This document shows, in pieces, positions 35,501-43,127 of a stretch of DNA of 64,000 nt (positions within the stretch are counted from its first letter, which is position 1; each line of letters opens with the position of its first letter). This DNA is from Bacillota bacterium (GTDB lineage: Bacteria; Bacillota; Bacilli; Paenibacillales; Paenibacillaceae), in the NCBI GenBank assembly GCA_023460795.1, contig JAEWPC010000091.1:1-64000 (forward strand), in the 5' to 3' direction. The position numbers were made by a program, and so were the translations under genes. The notes beneath the pieces are model-generated. The model had not been told where the DNA came from and ran no database searches. It was given only the letters and a program-made list of their open reading frames with translations.

Positions 35501-35566
35501 TCTCGCTCCGAATAATAAAAGGAACGCGAGCGCGATCAACCCTATTTTAAATTTCATCGCTTTCAT
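32519..35566 (-). CDS. 7TMR-DISM hybrid sensor kinase with inactive inner module and LytS-type kinase end
   Basis: The ATG at 35566 has AGGTG six bases upstream, giving 1015 residues. Order: a membrane helix; an extracytoplasmic jelly-roll 7TMR-DISM sensor (about 30-190); seven membrane helices (about 205-410); a HisKA/HATPase-like module (about 425-645); a receiver (about 685-805); and a His_kinase/HATPase_c pair of the LytS/YesM type (about 810-1010). The HisKA block reads ANTSQEIRAPL, with Gln441 where the phospho-acceptor His belongs. Its ATPase N-box is HHAVKSG and the G2 box DVGLAIS. The receiver reads VVLNVMLP (Asn736 for Asp) and VIQPI (Gln788 for Lys). The C-terminal kinase looks intact: QIKPHFLYNTLN with His827, IVENALRHG and RDNGVGF. 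So only the last kinase should signal, to the overlapping response regulator. The ligand may be a carbohydrate. Confidence 0.93.
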   Translation of the reverse strand: MKAMKFKIGLIALAFLLLFGARLIWTVESGNQSPRAEAGVLDLTRWSGSQDDVLPLRGEWTFYPGVLLEPGDRLPDESNTKIIEVPGQWDHAVGEDTPTALGVGTYRLLVRLPEKDGGLEPYGLRVQRIRTAHKLFVDGSLLGQQGVPGMSRDRTTAGMLPYTASFEPSGRQFEVLIQTSNFHYGTLGGIFDDIHFGSKTAIERESKLAFAGNSLMMGFYIVSGIYFLLLYLFRKRSTELLYFSCVFASSLLFWGTHGERLLLLLCPSLNYEWQSKLQLLSSFGIYSSLLLFVRAMFPKFDHPRLTRLLLALAGAVALGTIVTEVQLYSRYEAQAISLVALLFFYALYILVRAGIAGAFGSIYIFMAAISILSESLMQLLVYTGTLRTADSFPAERLIFIFCMAMLIARRFFTNMDRVEVLSKELQLKDRLKDDFLANTSQEIRAPLQAMINLAQLMLEEKTPKDPMQTERLQLMVATGRRMSQQLSDMMDLTKLNEGNIELHLHAVDVRMKINGAIEVMRYMTGGRDIRFDNRTSPGLPNAKADDQRVMQLLFNMLHHAVKSGAEGSVTVKAETTAGHDAISVKVMASRSDPGFDPDVAGESALDADVGLAISRKLAEMHGGRFALNQPSSHTLELGFTLPLADPADPAVSNAEEIIIEAGKLAAAAMERKAAKKTESDQTGSQRVLIVENDPVSLQIMQHILIQEGLEVTIATDGLEGLRIWERETEWDMVVLNVMLPRLTGYDLCRKIRERHTFYDLPVLFLTSRLQPADLLVGYNAGANDYVIQPINDSEFRARTRTLLRMKQSIRDQLHMEMALIQAQIKPHFLYNTLNTIASLSEIDPERTRELLNDFGSYLRSSFDLRNLDRFVPFGKEWTLVHSYLQIEQARFGGRMTVTTMIAESPNFSLPPLTIQPIVENALRHGILTRFEGGHLHIEVSEEAGGYLISIRDNGVGFPQEKIDAVLSGTHRGGIGLVNVHQRLRNAFGTGLTIKSKVGEGTEVSFRVPVMKEENV

Positions 35567-35658
35567 TGCCGCACCTATTCTTGCCGACGTTCGAAGACAT
35601 CGTCTATGAATAGATGTTCGACAAAATGCGCTCATTTTCCTCTACGTATCGTTGCTGT

Positions 35659-36696
35659 TTACTGGAAAGGCGGAGCTACCGAGTCCCGTTCGACCAGCTT
35701 GCACGCCGGGCTTTGCTTAAGCTCGACCTCTTCGCCTCGGCTTGCGCGCATGAGAGAATCCATCGCCCGGTAACCCATCTCGTGCAAAGGCAGATCGAAC
35801 GTCGTGATCCGGGGATTCAAGTAATCGCTGAACTCCCGATTGTCGAAACCGATGACCGATAATCGCTGCGGAATCGGAACGCCTGCCTCGGACGCTGCGC
35901 GCAGCACGCCGACGGCCATGACGTCGTTCATCGCCACCACAGCCGTTGGCGGCTCCGGAAGCGCCAGCAGCTCCTTCGTCAGCTCATAGCCCGACTGCGC
36001 TTCCCAGTCCCCCATCTTGATCAGTTGCGGATCGAACGGGAGCTCGAACTGGGTGACCGCTTTATAGAAGCCGTTGAATCGCATTCGGGAAGGCACCGAA
36101 TCCATCATCCCGCTGATGATCGCGATTCTCCGATGGCCTTTGTCGACGAGGTAGGACATCGCTTCGAAGGCGGCTTGCTCGTCATCGTACTGGATGGAGA
36201 TGTCCTGCTGCGTGTAACAGTACGTATAGACGATCGGTTTGCCCCTCGTATCGACCAGACCCGTCAGATCGCGCGGATGCACCCCGACATAGATGATGCC
36301 CTCTACCTGCTTGCCGAGCAAGTCGGACACCGCGTTCGCCATATATTTGCGATAGTCGTCGACCTGATCGAACTTGCGCCCGATTCGCTTGTCCAGCCGC
36401 AAGTTCGTCAGCAGAATATGCAGATCGTGGCGATCCGCGTAATCGTTGATTCCGTCGATGATCTCGGGAACGTTGAACACGGTCACGTCCTCCGCGATGA
36501 CGCCGATCGTATTCGTCCGCTGGCTCTTTAAGCTCTTGGCGATATCGTTCGGTTTATAGTTCATTTCTTCGATGACGCGCAATACCCGTTCCTTCGTGTT
36601 CTTCTTCACGTTGCGCGTACCGTTGAGCACATAAGACACGGTAGCCGTCGACACGTTGGCTTTGGCCGCGATATCCTTTATTCCGACTTTAGACAT
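35659..36696 (-). CDS. LacI-family transcriptional regulator of the GH127/ABC operon
   Basis: This 345-residue repressor has an N-terminal LacI helix-turn-helix (VGIKDIAAKANVSTATVSYVLNGTRNVKKNTKERVLRVIEEMNYKPN) and a periplasmic-binding-like effector domain (TIGVIAEDVTVFNVPEIIDGIND, then AVVAMNDVMAVGVLRAASEAGVPIPQRLSVIGFDN). The palindrome CTAAACGTTTAG lies 23 bases before its start and three more copies lie upstream of the sugar-transport operon at 42154. This marks that operon and the gene itself as targets. The effector is probably an arabinose-containing oligosaccharide, inferred from the GH127 enzyme. The binding site is GGGGAGC before the ATG. Confidence 0.92.
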   Translation of the reverse strand: MSKVGIKDIAAKANVSTATVSYVLNGTRNVKKNTKERVLRVIEEMNYKPNDIAKSLKSQRTNTIGVIAEDVTVFNVPEIIDGINDYADRHDLHILLTNLRLDKRIGRKFDQVDDYRKYMANAVSDLLGKQVEGIIYVGVHPRDLTGLVDTRGKPIVYTYCYTQQDISIQYDDEQAAFEAMSYLVDKGHRRIAIISGMMDSVPSRMRFNGFYKAVTQFELPFDPQLIKMGDWEAQSGYELTKELLALPEPPTAVVAMNDVMAVGVLRAASEAGVPIPQRLSVIGFDNREFSDYLNPRITTFDLPLHEMGYRAMDSLMRASRGEEVELKQSPACKLVERDSVAPPFQ

Positions 36697-36718
36697 ACGG
36701 ACACCTGCTCCCCTAAAT

Positions 36719-36730
36719 CTAAACGTTTAG
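36719..36730. promoter_or_regulatory. LacI-type operator upstream of the lacI-family gene
   Basis: The perfect palindrome CTAAACGTTTAG lies 23 bases before the regulator start. The same 12-mer core recurs at 42235-42246 and 42382-42393, with a near match at 42568. This implies autoregulation. Confidence 0.85.
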
Positions 36731-36828
36731 AAAATCTGTTACCCTTTTTATAACACGCGATCGTTCGCGCTTGCAAGCTATTTCACCGCGCCCCGGCGGT
36801 AGCGATGTGCAGTCAGCAACATGCAACA

Positions 36829-36860
36829 AAGGTTGGACGGCTCTCGCGCCGCCCAACCTT
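36829..36860 (-). terminator. Terminator after the GH127 gene
   Basis: On the minus strand AAGGTTGG pairs with CCAACCTT, extended by GCGGC/GCCGT. It begins directly after the GH127 stop and is followed by TGTTGC, a weak T-tract. Confidence 0.7.
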
Positions 36861-36862
36861 CT

Positions 36863-38827
36863 TTAGGTGCTCTCTCTTACCCAGACCGACATCTCGCCTT
36901 CTCCGCGGTTCGCCCATGCGAAATACGGAATAAATTTGACCTTCGACGGGCTGGAGAGCACGGCCGATTCGCTGCTGTACAGCTCGCTTCCCCAGCCTTC
37001 CGAGCCGATCCGGTCGGCCTCGGCCTCGATTACTTGCAGACCTCCCAGCAATCCCGAATCGAAATAAGTCATTAATTCGCTCCGTTTCGATAGCTGGATC
37101 GCGTGCAGCTCGGCACCGTTATCCGCCTCCTCCATACAGTAGACGAATGGTCCGCGCTGGATCGCGACTTTGCCGATTGCCTGGCGGATGCTCGGATGTC
37201 CCTTCATCCGCAGGATAGGCATCGGGAACTTGATATCGATGACGTCTCCGTCCTGCCATATTCGGGTAATGTTCAGATAACCATTAACGATTTGCTCCGA
37301 AGGATAAGCGTATTCGCATCCTCCGATATGAATCTTCGCTTTGCCTTTGCTCCAGCTCGGGATGCGCAGCGCCAAGGTGAACTTAGCCGGTTGGTTCGCG
37401 GATACGCGGAACAACGCGTTCCCGTTCCAAGTATAATCCGACAGCTGCTCCAATCGGACCGCCTGCCCGCCCGCTTCCCATTCGATCGAACCGCCGACAT
37501 ATAGATGAACATACAGCGTATCGTCCTTGGACGAGTAAATGTATTGTCCAAGCGATGCCAGCAATCTCGCGATGTTGGGAGGACAGCAGGCGCAGCCGAA
37601 CCAGCCTTGCCTTTGCGTCTTGACGTGAGCGTACGCTTTGTTGACCCGGCACACGTCGGGCTTGACTTCAAGCGGGTTCACATAGAAGAAATGCTTGCCG
37701 TCCTTGGACATGCCGCTGACGACCGTGTTGTACAGAGCGCGCTCCATTACGTCGGCGTACTCGCCGCGCGGATCGATCTGAAGCATTCTCCTAGCGAAGA
37801 AAATCAAGCCGATGGAAGCGCAAGTTTCCGCATAGACGGTATCGTTCGGCAAATCATAATCCAACGTGAACGATTCGCCGTGTGCCATCGATCCGATTCC
37901 GCCCGTAATGTACATGCGCTTCGTCACGATGTTCGCCCATAACCTTCGGCAGGCTTCGAGCAGCTCCGCGTCTCCCGTCTCCGCCGCCAAATCCGCCATG
38001 CCCGCGCACATGTACACCATCCTTACCGCGTGACCGACTGCCGTATTTTGCTTGCGAACGGGCAGATGCGCTTGGCTGTATTGTAGATCGTGCGACATCG
38101 CAAGCTCTTTGAAATGAACCGCCCCTCCTCTCTTCTTGAATTCCTCTTCATAGAAGTGCGGCAGCATGCCGCGCTGATCGACGAAAAACTTGCAGAGCTG
38201 CAAATACGCGTCTTTGCCCGTGGCATGATACAGCTTCATGAGCGCCAGCTCGATCTCCTGATGCCCGTCGTAGCCTTTCAGCTTACCCGGCTCGTTGCCG
38301 AATACGGTGCCGATGTGATCGGCGAGTTTACACGCAATGTCCAGCAAACGGCGTTTGCCCGTTGCCTTCGCATAAGCGACGGCGGCCTCGATCAGATGCC
38401 CCGCGCAATAGAGCTCATGGCATTCTGCCAGGTTCGTCCATCTCTTGCCCGGCTCTCGCAGCGTAAAATAAGTATTCAAGTATCCGTCCGGCTGCTGAGC
38501 TTTGCCGATGATCTCGATCACTTCGTCCGCCACTCGCTCCAGCTCGAGGTCCGGAGCGGTCTCCAGCAAGTAAGCGACGGCCTCCAGCCATTTCGCCACG
38601 TCGCTGTCTTGGAACACCATGCCGTAGAAGTCGCCTTTCTCTTCTCCCGCGGCAATCTTGAAATTACGAATGGCATGGCTCGGTTCGGCGCCCGGCACGC
38701 GGTCGTTCAAGGCTTCCCATTGATAAGGAACGACGACGTCGCGTACGAGCCGGATATAATCGGACCAAAACTCGTCTTGTATGCGTACCTTTTCCAAAGG
38801 TATCGGGCTCGTGGAATGGTGTGCCAA
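36863..38827 (-). CDS. GH127 beta-L-arabinofuranosidase
   Basis: This 654-residue glycoside hydrolase of family 127 (HypBA1-like) releases L-arabinose from beta-L-arabinofuranosides. The diagnostic metal/catalytic set is visible: YAETCASIG holds the Glu-x-Cys pair, and WFGCACCPPN holds the two adjacent cysteines, one of which is the nucleophile in the characterised enzyme. The upstream part is an (alpha/alpha)6 barrel (PDGYLNTYF, CAGHLIEAAVAY, YDGHQEIELALMKLY), and the C-terminal part is beta-rich (LRIPSWSKGKAKI). There is no signal peptide, so it acts on imported sugars. It is the last gene after a substrate-binding protein and two permeases. Confidence 0.93.
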   Translation of the reverse strand: MAHHSTSPIPLEKVRIQDEFWSDYIRLVRDVVVPYQWEALNDRVPGAEPSHAIRNFKIAAGEEKGDFYGMVFQDSDVAKWLEAVAYLLETAPDLELERVADEVIEIIGKAQQPDGYLNTYFTLREPGKRWTNLAECHELYCAGHLIEAAVAYAKATGKRRLLDIACKLADHIGTVFGNEPGKLKGYDGHQEIELALMKLYHATGKDAYLQLCKFFVDQRGMLPHFYEEEFKKRGGAVHFKELAMSHDLQYSQAHLPVRKQNTAVGHAVRMVYMCAGMADLAAETGDAELLEACRRLWANIVTKRMYITGGIGSMAHGESFTLDYDLPNDTVYAETCASIGLIFFARRMLQIDPRGEYADVMERALYNTVVSGMSKDGKHFFYVNPLEVKPDVCRVNKAYAHVKTQRQGWFGCACCPPNIARLLASLGQYIYSSKDDTLYVHLYVGGSIEWEAGGQAVRLEQLSDYTWNGNALFRVSANQPAKFTLALRIPSWSKGKAKIHIGGCEYAYPSEQIVNGYLNITRIWQDGDVIDIKFPMPILRMKGHPSIRQAIGKVAIQRGPFVYCMEEADNGAELHAIQLSKRSELMTYFDSGLLGGLQVIEAEADRIGSEGWGSELYSSESAVLSSPSKVKFIPYFAWANRGEGEMSVWVREST

Positions 38828-38896
38828 TAGGGTCTCCTCCGATAAACATGTAGTAGTTATCTGTCTATAAACGGGTTTATTAGAGCGGCAGCCGGA

Positions 38897-39766
38897 CTAG
38901 TTCTTCATCCCCGTCAGCGTGATCCCCTCGACGAAATATTTCTGGCCGACCAGGTAGAACACGACGCCCGGAGCGAACGACAAGCACGTGGCCGCCATCG
39001 TTAACGCCCATTCCTGCTTCAGCTGCCCCCTGAAATTCGTAAGCCCCAGCGCAATGGTGTATTTATCGCTTGAGTTAATGTAGATCATCTGTTGGAGCAA
39101 ATCGTTCCATAACCCGATGAAGATGAACAACGCCACGACGATCATGGCAGGAAGAATGGCCGGCATAATAATGCTGAACAGGATACGGAAGTATCCGGCG
39201 CCGTCGATCGTAGCCGCTTGGTCGAGTTCTCTCGGGATGGAGAGAATGAACTGTCGGATCAAGAAGATATTGAAAGCGCCGCCGCCGCAAAAATACGGCA
39301 GTATCAATGGCAAATAGCTGTCATGGATCCCTAGCCCCCGCGTCCAACCGATATACAGCGGAATCAGCGTAACCATGGCAGGTAATAGCATCGAACCGAC
39401 GCATAGGGTCCAAATGAAAGATTTGCCCCTAAAGCGCAGCCTCGCGAATGCGTATCCGCATAGCGTGGCCGTGAACGTGCCCGCCAAGCAAGCAGGAACG
39501 ATGATGATCATCGTGTTCCATAAATACTTCCAAAACTTGAATACCTCCAGCGTTTTCTCATAATTGGAAAACAGCCAGTTTTCCGGGATGAGAGCCGGCG
39601 GAAACCTGTAGATCTCGGCGCTCGACATCAAAGACGTGCGGAAGATCCACCAAATAGGGAAAAGTACGAGGATCGCAAAGATTAGGATGACGACGAAAGA
39701 TAATAGATTTGCCGTTCGATCGATGCGCTTTTTGCTTCTGAGCCTGCCGTATGCCGCTTCGCTCAT
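38897..39766 (-). CDS. Sugar ABC transporter permease (MalG type)
   Basis: The 289-residue inner-membrane permease belongs to the carbohydrate-uptake CUT1 group. It has six membrane helices, and the conserved EAA loop reads ELDQAATIDGAGYFRILFSIIMPAILP, the contact for the ATPase. No ATPase gene is nearby; Bacillus-type CUT1 systems often share one ATPase such as MsmX. The start overlaps the stop of the other permease by four bases (ATGA). The substrate is probably an arabinose-containing oligosaccharide because of GH127 next to it. Confidence 0.92.
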   Translation of the reverse strand: MSEAAYGRLRSKKRIDRTANLLSFVVILIFAILVLFPIWWIFRTSLMSSAEIYRFPPALIPENWLFSNYEKTLEVFKFWKYLWNTMIIIVPACLAGTFTATLCGYAFARLRFRGKSFIWTLCVGSMLLPAMVTLIPLYIGWTRGLGIHDSYLPLILPYFCGGGAFNIFLIRQFILSIPRELDQAATIDGAGYFRILFSIIMPAILPAMIVVALFIFIGLWNDLLQQMIYINSSDKYTIALGLTNFRGQLKQEWALTMAATCLSFAPGVVFYLVGQKYFVEGITLTGMKN

Positions 39767-40686
39767 TGGTCGTCGCCTCCTTCAGAGAAGATCCACCGAC
39801 TCGACGTCTTGAACAAAACTGCGGTAAAGACGGCAAGAATGGCGAAAATGATAAATGTTGTCGCGCTGGCGTAGCCCAGCCTGTAATTGGCGAAAGCTTG
39901 GTCGTACATCAGATAAGTCATGAACCTCGAGGAGTTGCCCGGGCCCCCGTTGGTCAGTGCCAGAGCCGGCGTAATGACTTGAAGATTGGCGATCAGACTC
40001 ATCAACAAGTTGTAGAAAATAATCGGCGTCATGCACGGCAAAGTAATATGCACGAAACGCTTCCATCCGCCCGCGCCGTCCATCTCGGCCGCTTCATGAT
40101 AGACGCCCGGAACGTTCTGGAGCCCCGCCAGGAAAATAACGATCAGGTTGCCCGCCAGCCAGACCGCGATTAGGGATAGGGAAGGGACGACGTAACTGGA
40201 ATCCGCGATGAACAAAATTTTATTCAATCCGACTTTGGAGAGAAGATAGTTAAAGAAACCGAAATTCGCTTCGTAAAGCCAGGACCATCCGACATAGATG
40301 GCGACGGCCGGCAGAACGTACGGCACGTAGAACACGGCTCTGAAGAACCCTCTTGCCGGAATTTTGCGGTTGAGCAGCAGCGCGATGAACAACGAATAGA
40401 TCATGCTGCCGACTACGGATAGCAACGCGAAATAGATCGTCGCAATAATCGAATCTTTCAGGTACGGATCGTCGGTGAACAGCTTGATATAGTTATCGAA
40501 GCCGACGAATTCGGGATTGGCCAGCCCCGTCCAGTTCGTTAAGCTGATTCCCAGCACGCCCACTAGAGGCGCGTAAGTCAGGAAGAACAATCCTAGGAAA
40601 GCCGGGATCAAGCAAATATATGCAACGCGTTGCTCGCTGGAATGAATGCGGGAACGGCGTTTCGGCGGTATATTGATCGTTTCCAT
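39763..40686 (-). CDS. Sugar ABC transporter permease (MalF type)
   Basis: This 307-residue CUT1 permease has six membrane helices starting at YICLIPAFLGLFFLTYAPLVG. Its EAA-type loop is YHEAAEMDGAGGWKRFVHITLPCMTP, followed by a closing helix segment ATTFIIFAILAVFTAVLF. It pairs with the downstream permease (four-base overlap) to form the membrane channel. It is separated from the binding-protein gene by 73 bases that contain a strong hairpin. GGTGGGG precedes the ATG. Confidence 0.92.
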   Translation of the reverse strand: METINIPPKRRSRIHSSEQRVAYICLIPAFLGLFFLTYAPLVGVLGISLTNWTGLANPEFVGFDNYIKLFTDDPYLKDSIIATIYFALLSVVGSMIYSLFIALLLNRKIPARGFFRAVFYVPYVLPAVAIYVGWSWLYEANFGFFNYLLSKVGLNKILFIADSSYVVPSLSLIAVWLAGNLIVIFLAGLQNVPGVYHEAAEMDGAGGWKRFVHITLPCMTPIIFYNLLMSLIANLQVITPALALTNGGPGNSSRFMTYLMYDQAFANYRLGYASATTFIIFAILAVFTAVLFKTSSRWIFSEGGDDQ

Positions 40687-40712
40687 ATGTCGCTCCCCAC
40701 CTCATGTTGAAA

Positions 40713-40748
40713 GGATGACCGCCGCTTGCAAGGTATCGGCGGTCATCC
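40713..40748 (-). terminator. Intra-operon hairpin between binding-protein and permease genes
   Basis: GGATGACCGCCG and CGGCGGTCATCC form a perfect 12-bp stem around a 12-base loop. On the minus strand it is followed by TTTC only. Such hairpins commonly protect the upstream mRNA or cause partial termination, so that binding protein exceeds permease. Confidence 0.75.
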
Positions 40749-40759
40749 CTCCTATCTGG

Positions 40760-42154
40760 TTATTGGTTGCCTGCGTGGGCTTTTTTCAAATCCTCAAGTC
40801 TATCGGTAATCGCTGCCTTCGCGGTCTTCTTCCCGGTCCATACATCTCCCAGAATCGATCCGAGCAGCGTGTTAAATTCCGTCGTATGGTTCGTGTAGAA
40901 CCACGAAGTCGGTCTCGCCGCTGAGGACTGCGCGTAATCGACGACCGCGGACTTGTATTCGTCGTACGGAGGGAAGTTCGGATTGTCGACCCATTTATGA
41001 GTCAACGTCTCATCCTTGTACCATTTGTCCAGCACCGGCATCCAGATTCCTTCGCTGATGAGCCCCCAGTTGTTTTCTTCGGAGCTGTACCATTTCAGCC
41101 ATTCCATCGCTTCTTCCGGATGCTTGGTCTGGGAGAATACGACGCTCGCGCCGCCCGTATTGAGAGTCACTTTGTCCTTCATGTAAGGCAGCACGGCAAC
41201 GCCGTAGTTCAGCCCTTCTTTCTTGGCCGTATTCAAGCTCGTTCCCACGTTCCATGCGCCGTTCGTCGCCATGGCGACCGTTCCCGTAATGAGCGTGCGC
41301 TGAATGCCGTCATCGGTCTGGCCGACGGACAGCGGAGCGACGTGATCCTTCAAGTACAGATCGGCGACTTTCTGAATCGCTTCGATGCTGGCGTCTTCAC
41401 CGATTCTAACCTCCGCACCGTCGTTCGAGTAGAACCCGCCGCCGTTGCTAAGCGCCCAAGTCTCGAGCTGCCAAGTCAAGTTTTCGACGGATGCGCCGAA
41501 CTGGACGATGTTATTAGAATCGAAGCCGTCTTCGCCAGGATGCTTGCCGTTCTTATCGTTCGTCAGCTTCTTGGCTGTTGCCACGAATTCGTCCCATGTC
41601 CATGCTTTATCCAAAGCGGATGGAGGATAAGGCAAATTAGCTTTGTCGAACATGTCTTTATTGTAGTAGAGCAGAAGGATTTCATTGGCTGCCGCATAGG
41701 CTACCGTCTTGCCTTCGTATTTGTAGGCTAGGCTATCCAGCGGTTTGCTATCGCTTCCTTCGTACATGGAGCTCAGTTCTTTAAGCATGCCTTGGGAGGA
41801 CCACTGGATGACGCCATCCTCGCGCATCATTCCCGAATCCGGCAATTGTTCTGCCGTTGCCAGAGCATTCAGCTTGGTCATGTAACTTTCATAAGGAATG
41901 GCTTGCACCGTTACTTCGATTCGGTCTTGAGAAGCATTGAATTTGTCCGCTACCTTCTGGGTTACGTTTCCTTCTTCCGCGCTTCCCCACATCGAGTAAG
42001 TAATTCTGACCTTCTCTGTCTTGGCCGGCTTCGTCTCCGCCGCTTTCGACGGTGCTGTGGCGGTCTCGTTATTGTTGTTGTTTCCACAGCCTGCGACGCC
42101 GAACGCCAGTACGGCAGTGAGAAGACCTGCCCCAAGTCTCTTTGTTGCTTTCAT
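40760..42154 (-). CDS. Sugar ABC transporter substrate-binding lipoprotein
   Basis: This 464-residue family 1 extracellular solute-binding protein has a lipoprotein signal peptide with lipobox FGVAGC; the Cys is lipidated and holds the protein on the outer membrane face. An Asn-rich linker follows. The body shows the usual features RITYSMWGSAEEGNVTQKVADKFNAS near the start, GTVAMATNGAWNV in the middle and the WLKWYSSEENNWGLISEGIWMPV region near the end. It is the first gene of the operon controlled by three LacI-type boxes upstream. Ligand probably a short arabino-oligosaccharide, inferred from GH127. Confidence 0.92.
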   Translation of the reverse strand: MKATKRLGAGLLTAVLAFGVAGCGNNNNNETATAPSKAAETKPAKTEKVRITYSMWGSAEEGNVTQKVADKFNASQDRIEVTVQAIPYESYMTKLNALATAEQLPDSGMMREDGVIQWSSQGMLKELSSMYEGSDSKPLDSLAYKYEGKTVAYAAANEILLLYYNKDMFDKANLPYPPSALDKAWTWDEFVATAKKLTNDKNGKHPGEDGFDSNNIVQFGASVENLTWQLETWALSNGGGFYSNDGAEVRIGEDASIEAIQKVADLYLKDHVAPLSVGQTDDGIQRTLITGTVAMATNGAWNVGTSLNTAKKEGLNYGVAVLPYMKDKVTLNTGGASVVFSQTKHPEEAMEWLKWYSSEENNWGLISEGIWMPVLDKWYKDETLTHKWVDNPNFPPYDEYKSAVVDYAQSSAARPTSWFYTNHTTEFNTLLGSILGDVWTGKKTAKAAITDRLEDLKKAHAGNQ

Positions 42155-42233
42155 TGCCCCGCTCTCCCTTCAACATTAGGAAAATTGTATATGTCTAATC
42201 GTTCGACCCTGCTGTTCGAAGTGTTAGTGTTGG

Positions 42234-42247
42234 GCTAAACGTTTAGC
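42234..42247. promoter_or_regulatory. LacI-type operator 1 of the ABC/GH127 operon
   Basis: The perfect 14-bp palindrome GCTAAACGTTTAGC lies 80 bases upstream of the binding-protein start. It matches the box before the lacI-family gene at 36719. Confidence 0.85.
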
Positions 42248-42376
42248 ATCTGTGCCGCAAATGCTCGCTAAGGCCTTGGTCCGTTACTGCGCCGCATATT
42301 TGATTCTAATTTGTGATTCGGACAGACGAACTCGCCCTCAACGCCAGAGGTTAAGTGTTCACATACGATTTTTCAC

Positions 42377-42398
42377 ATTATCTAAACGTTTAGATAAT
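42377..42398. promoter_or_regulatory. LacI-type operator 2 (longest palindrome)
   Basis: A perfect 22-bp palindrome is centred on TCTAAACGTTTAGA with ATTA/TAAT flanks. Its centre is 147 bases upstream of operator 1, about 14 helical turns, a spacing that would allow DNA looping. Confidence 0.85.
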
Positions 42399-42567
42399 TG
42401 GGTGCGAAAAACTATAGGAACCTCACGTTTCCTCCGGGCGTTTGGATATGTCGGATTATAGAAAGCGATTACAACGTTGTTTGTTACTCGAATCCATGCA
42501 GGAATTCGGTCTGATCGGAGCCGATTGAGGTTTTAACTCGCTATCTAAGGTGTCACTCATCTAAAAT

Positions 42568-42579
42568 CTAAACGTTTAA
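42568..42579. promoter_or_regulatory. LacI-type operator 3 (imperfect)
   Basis: CTAAACGTTTAA differs from the perfect box at one end base. The sequence between the operators (42155-42650) is AT-rich and carries no gene that I can support. Confidence 0.65.
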
Positions 42580-42690
42580 AAACTTACAACTTTGTTATAG
42601 CACACGTTTACTTTTTTATGCAAGCGCTTTTTTTATCTTTTTTTGGTTATTCGTTCGGCGATTGGCATCTATGTTGCCGGACATGCACGC

Positions 42691-43075
42691 TCTAACGTTC
42701 TACGGCGCCGTTGCAGCATTGAAACTCCAAGTTCGCACGCTCTAACGTTCTGCGGCGCCGTTACAGCACCGAAGTTCCATGTTTGAACACTCTAACGATC
42801 TACGACGCCGTTGCAGCTTTGAAACTCCGAGTTTGAACACTTTAACGTTCTGCGGCGCCGCTACAGCACCGAAGTTCCAAGTCCGCAAGCACTAACGTTT
42901 TGCGGCGCCGTTGCAGCACCGAAGTTCCATGTTTGAACACTCTAACGATCTACGACGCCGTTGCAGCTTTGAAACTCCGAGTTTGAACACTTTAACGTTC
43001 TGCGGCGCCGCTACAGCACCGGAGTTCCAAAGTTCGCAAGCACTAACGTTCTGCGGCGCCGTTGCAGGATGACCA
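42691..43075. repeat. Intergenic tandem array B: eight units of 50 bp
   Basis: Units start at 42691, 42741, 42791, 42841, 42891, 42941, 42991 and 43042. Each has a TCTAACGTTCTGCGGCGCCG-type core containing the palindrome CGGCGCCG, then TTGCAGCACCGAAGTTCC and a variable GTTTGAACAC part. Units 3-5 and 6-8 are nearly identical as blocks of 150 bp, which indicates a later block duplication. The array begins about 50 bases after the stop of the TPM gene. Both repeat and spacer parts are conserved, so it is not CRISPR. Confidence 0.9.
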
Positions 43076-43127
43076 CAGAGGAACCGCGGAGGCGAAAAAG
43101 GGCGATACGGAAACTCCCGTAGTCGCC

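Noticed and set aside
36863..42154. A missing ATPase gene as a defect of the sugar operon
   Set aside because: CUT1 operons in Bacillales usually lack their own ATPase and share one elsewhere, so the absence is normal.
42691..43075. CRISPR array
   Set aside because: Both repeat and spacer portions are conserved between units, the period is constant at 50 bp and no cas genes are present. It is a tandem repeat.
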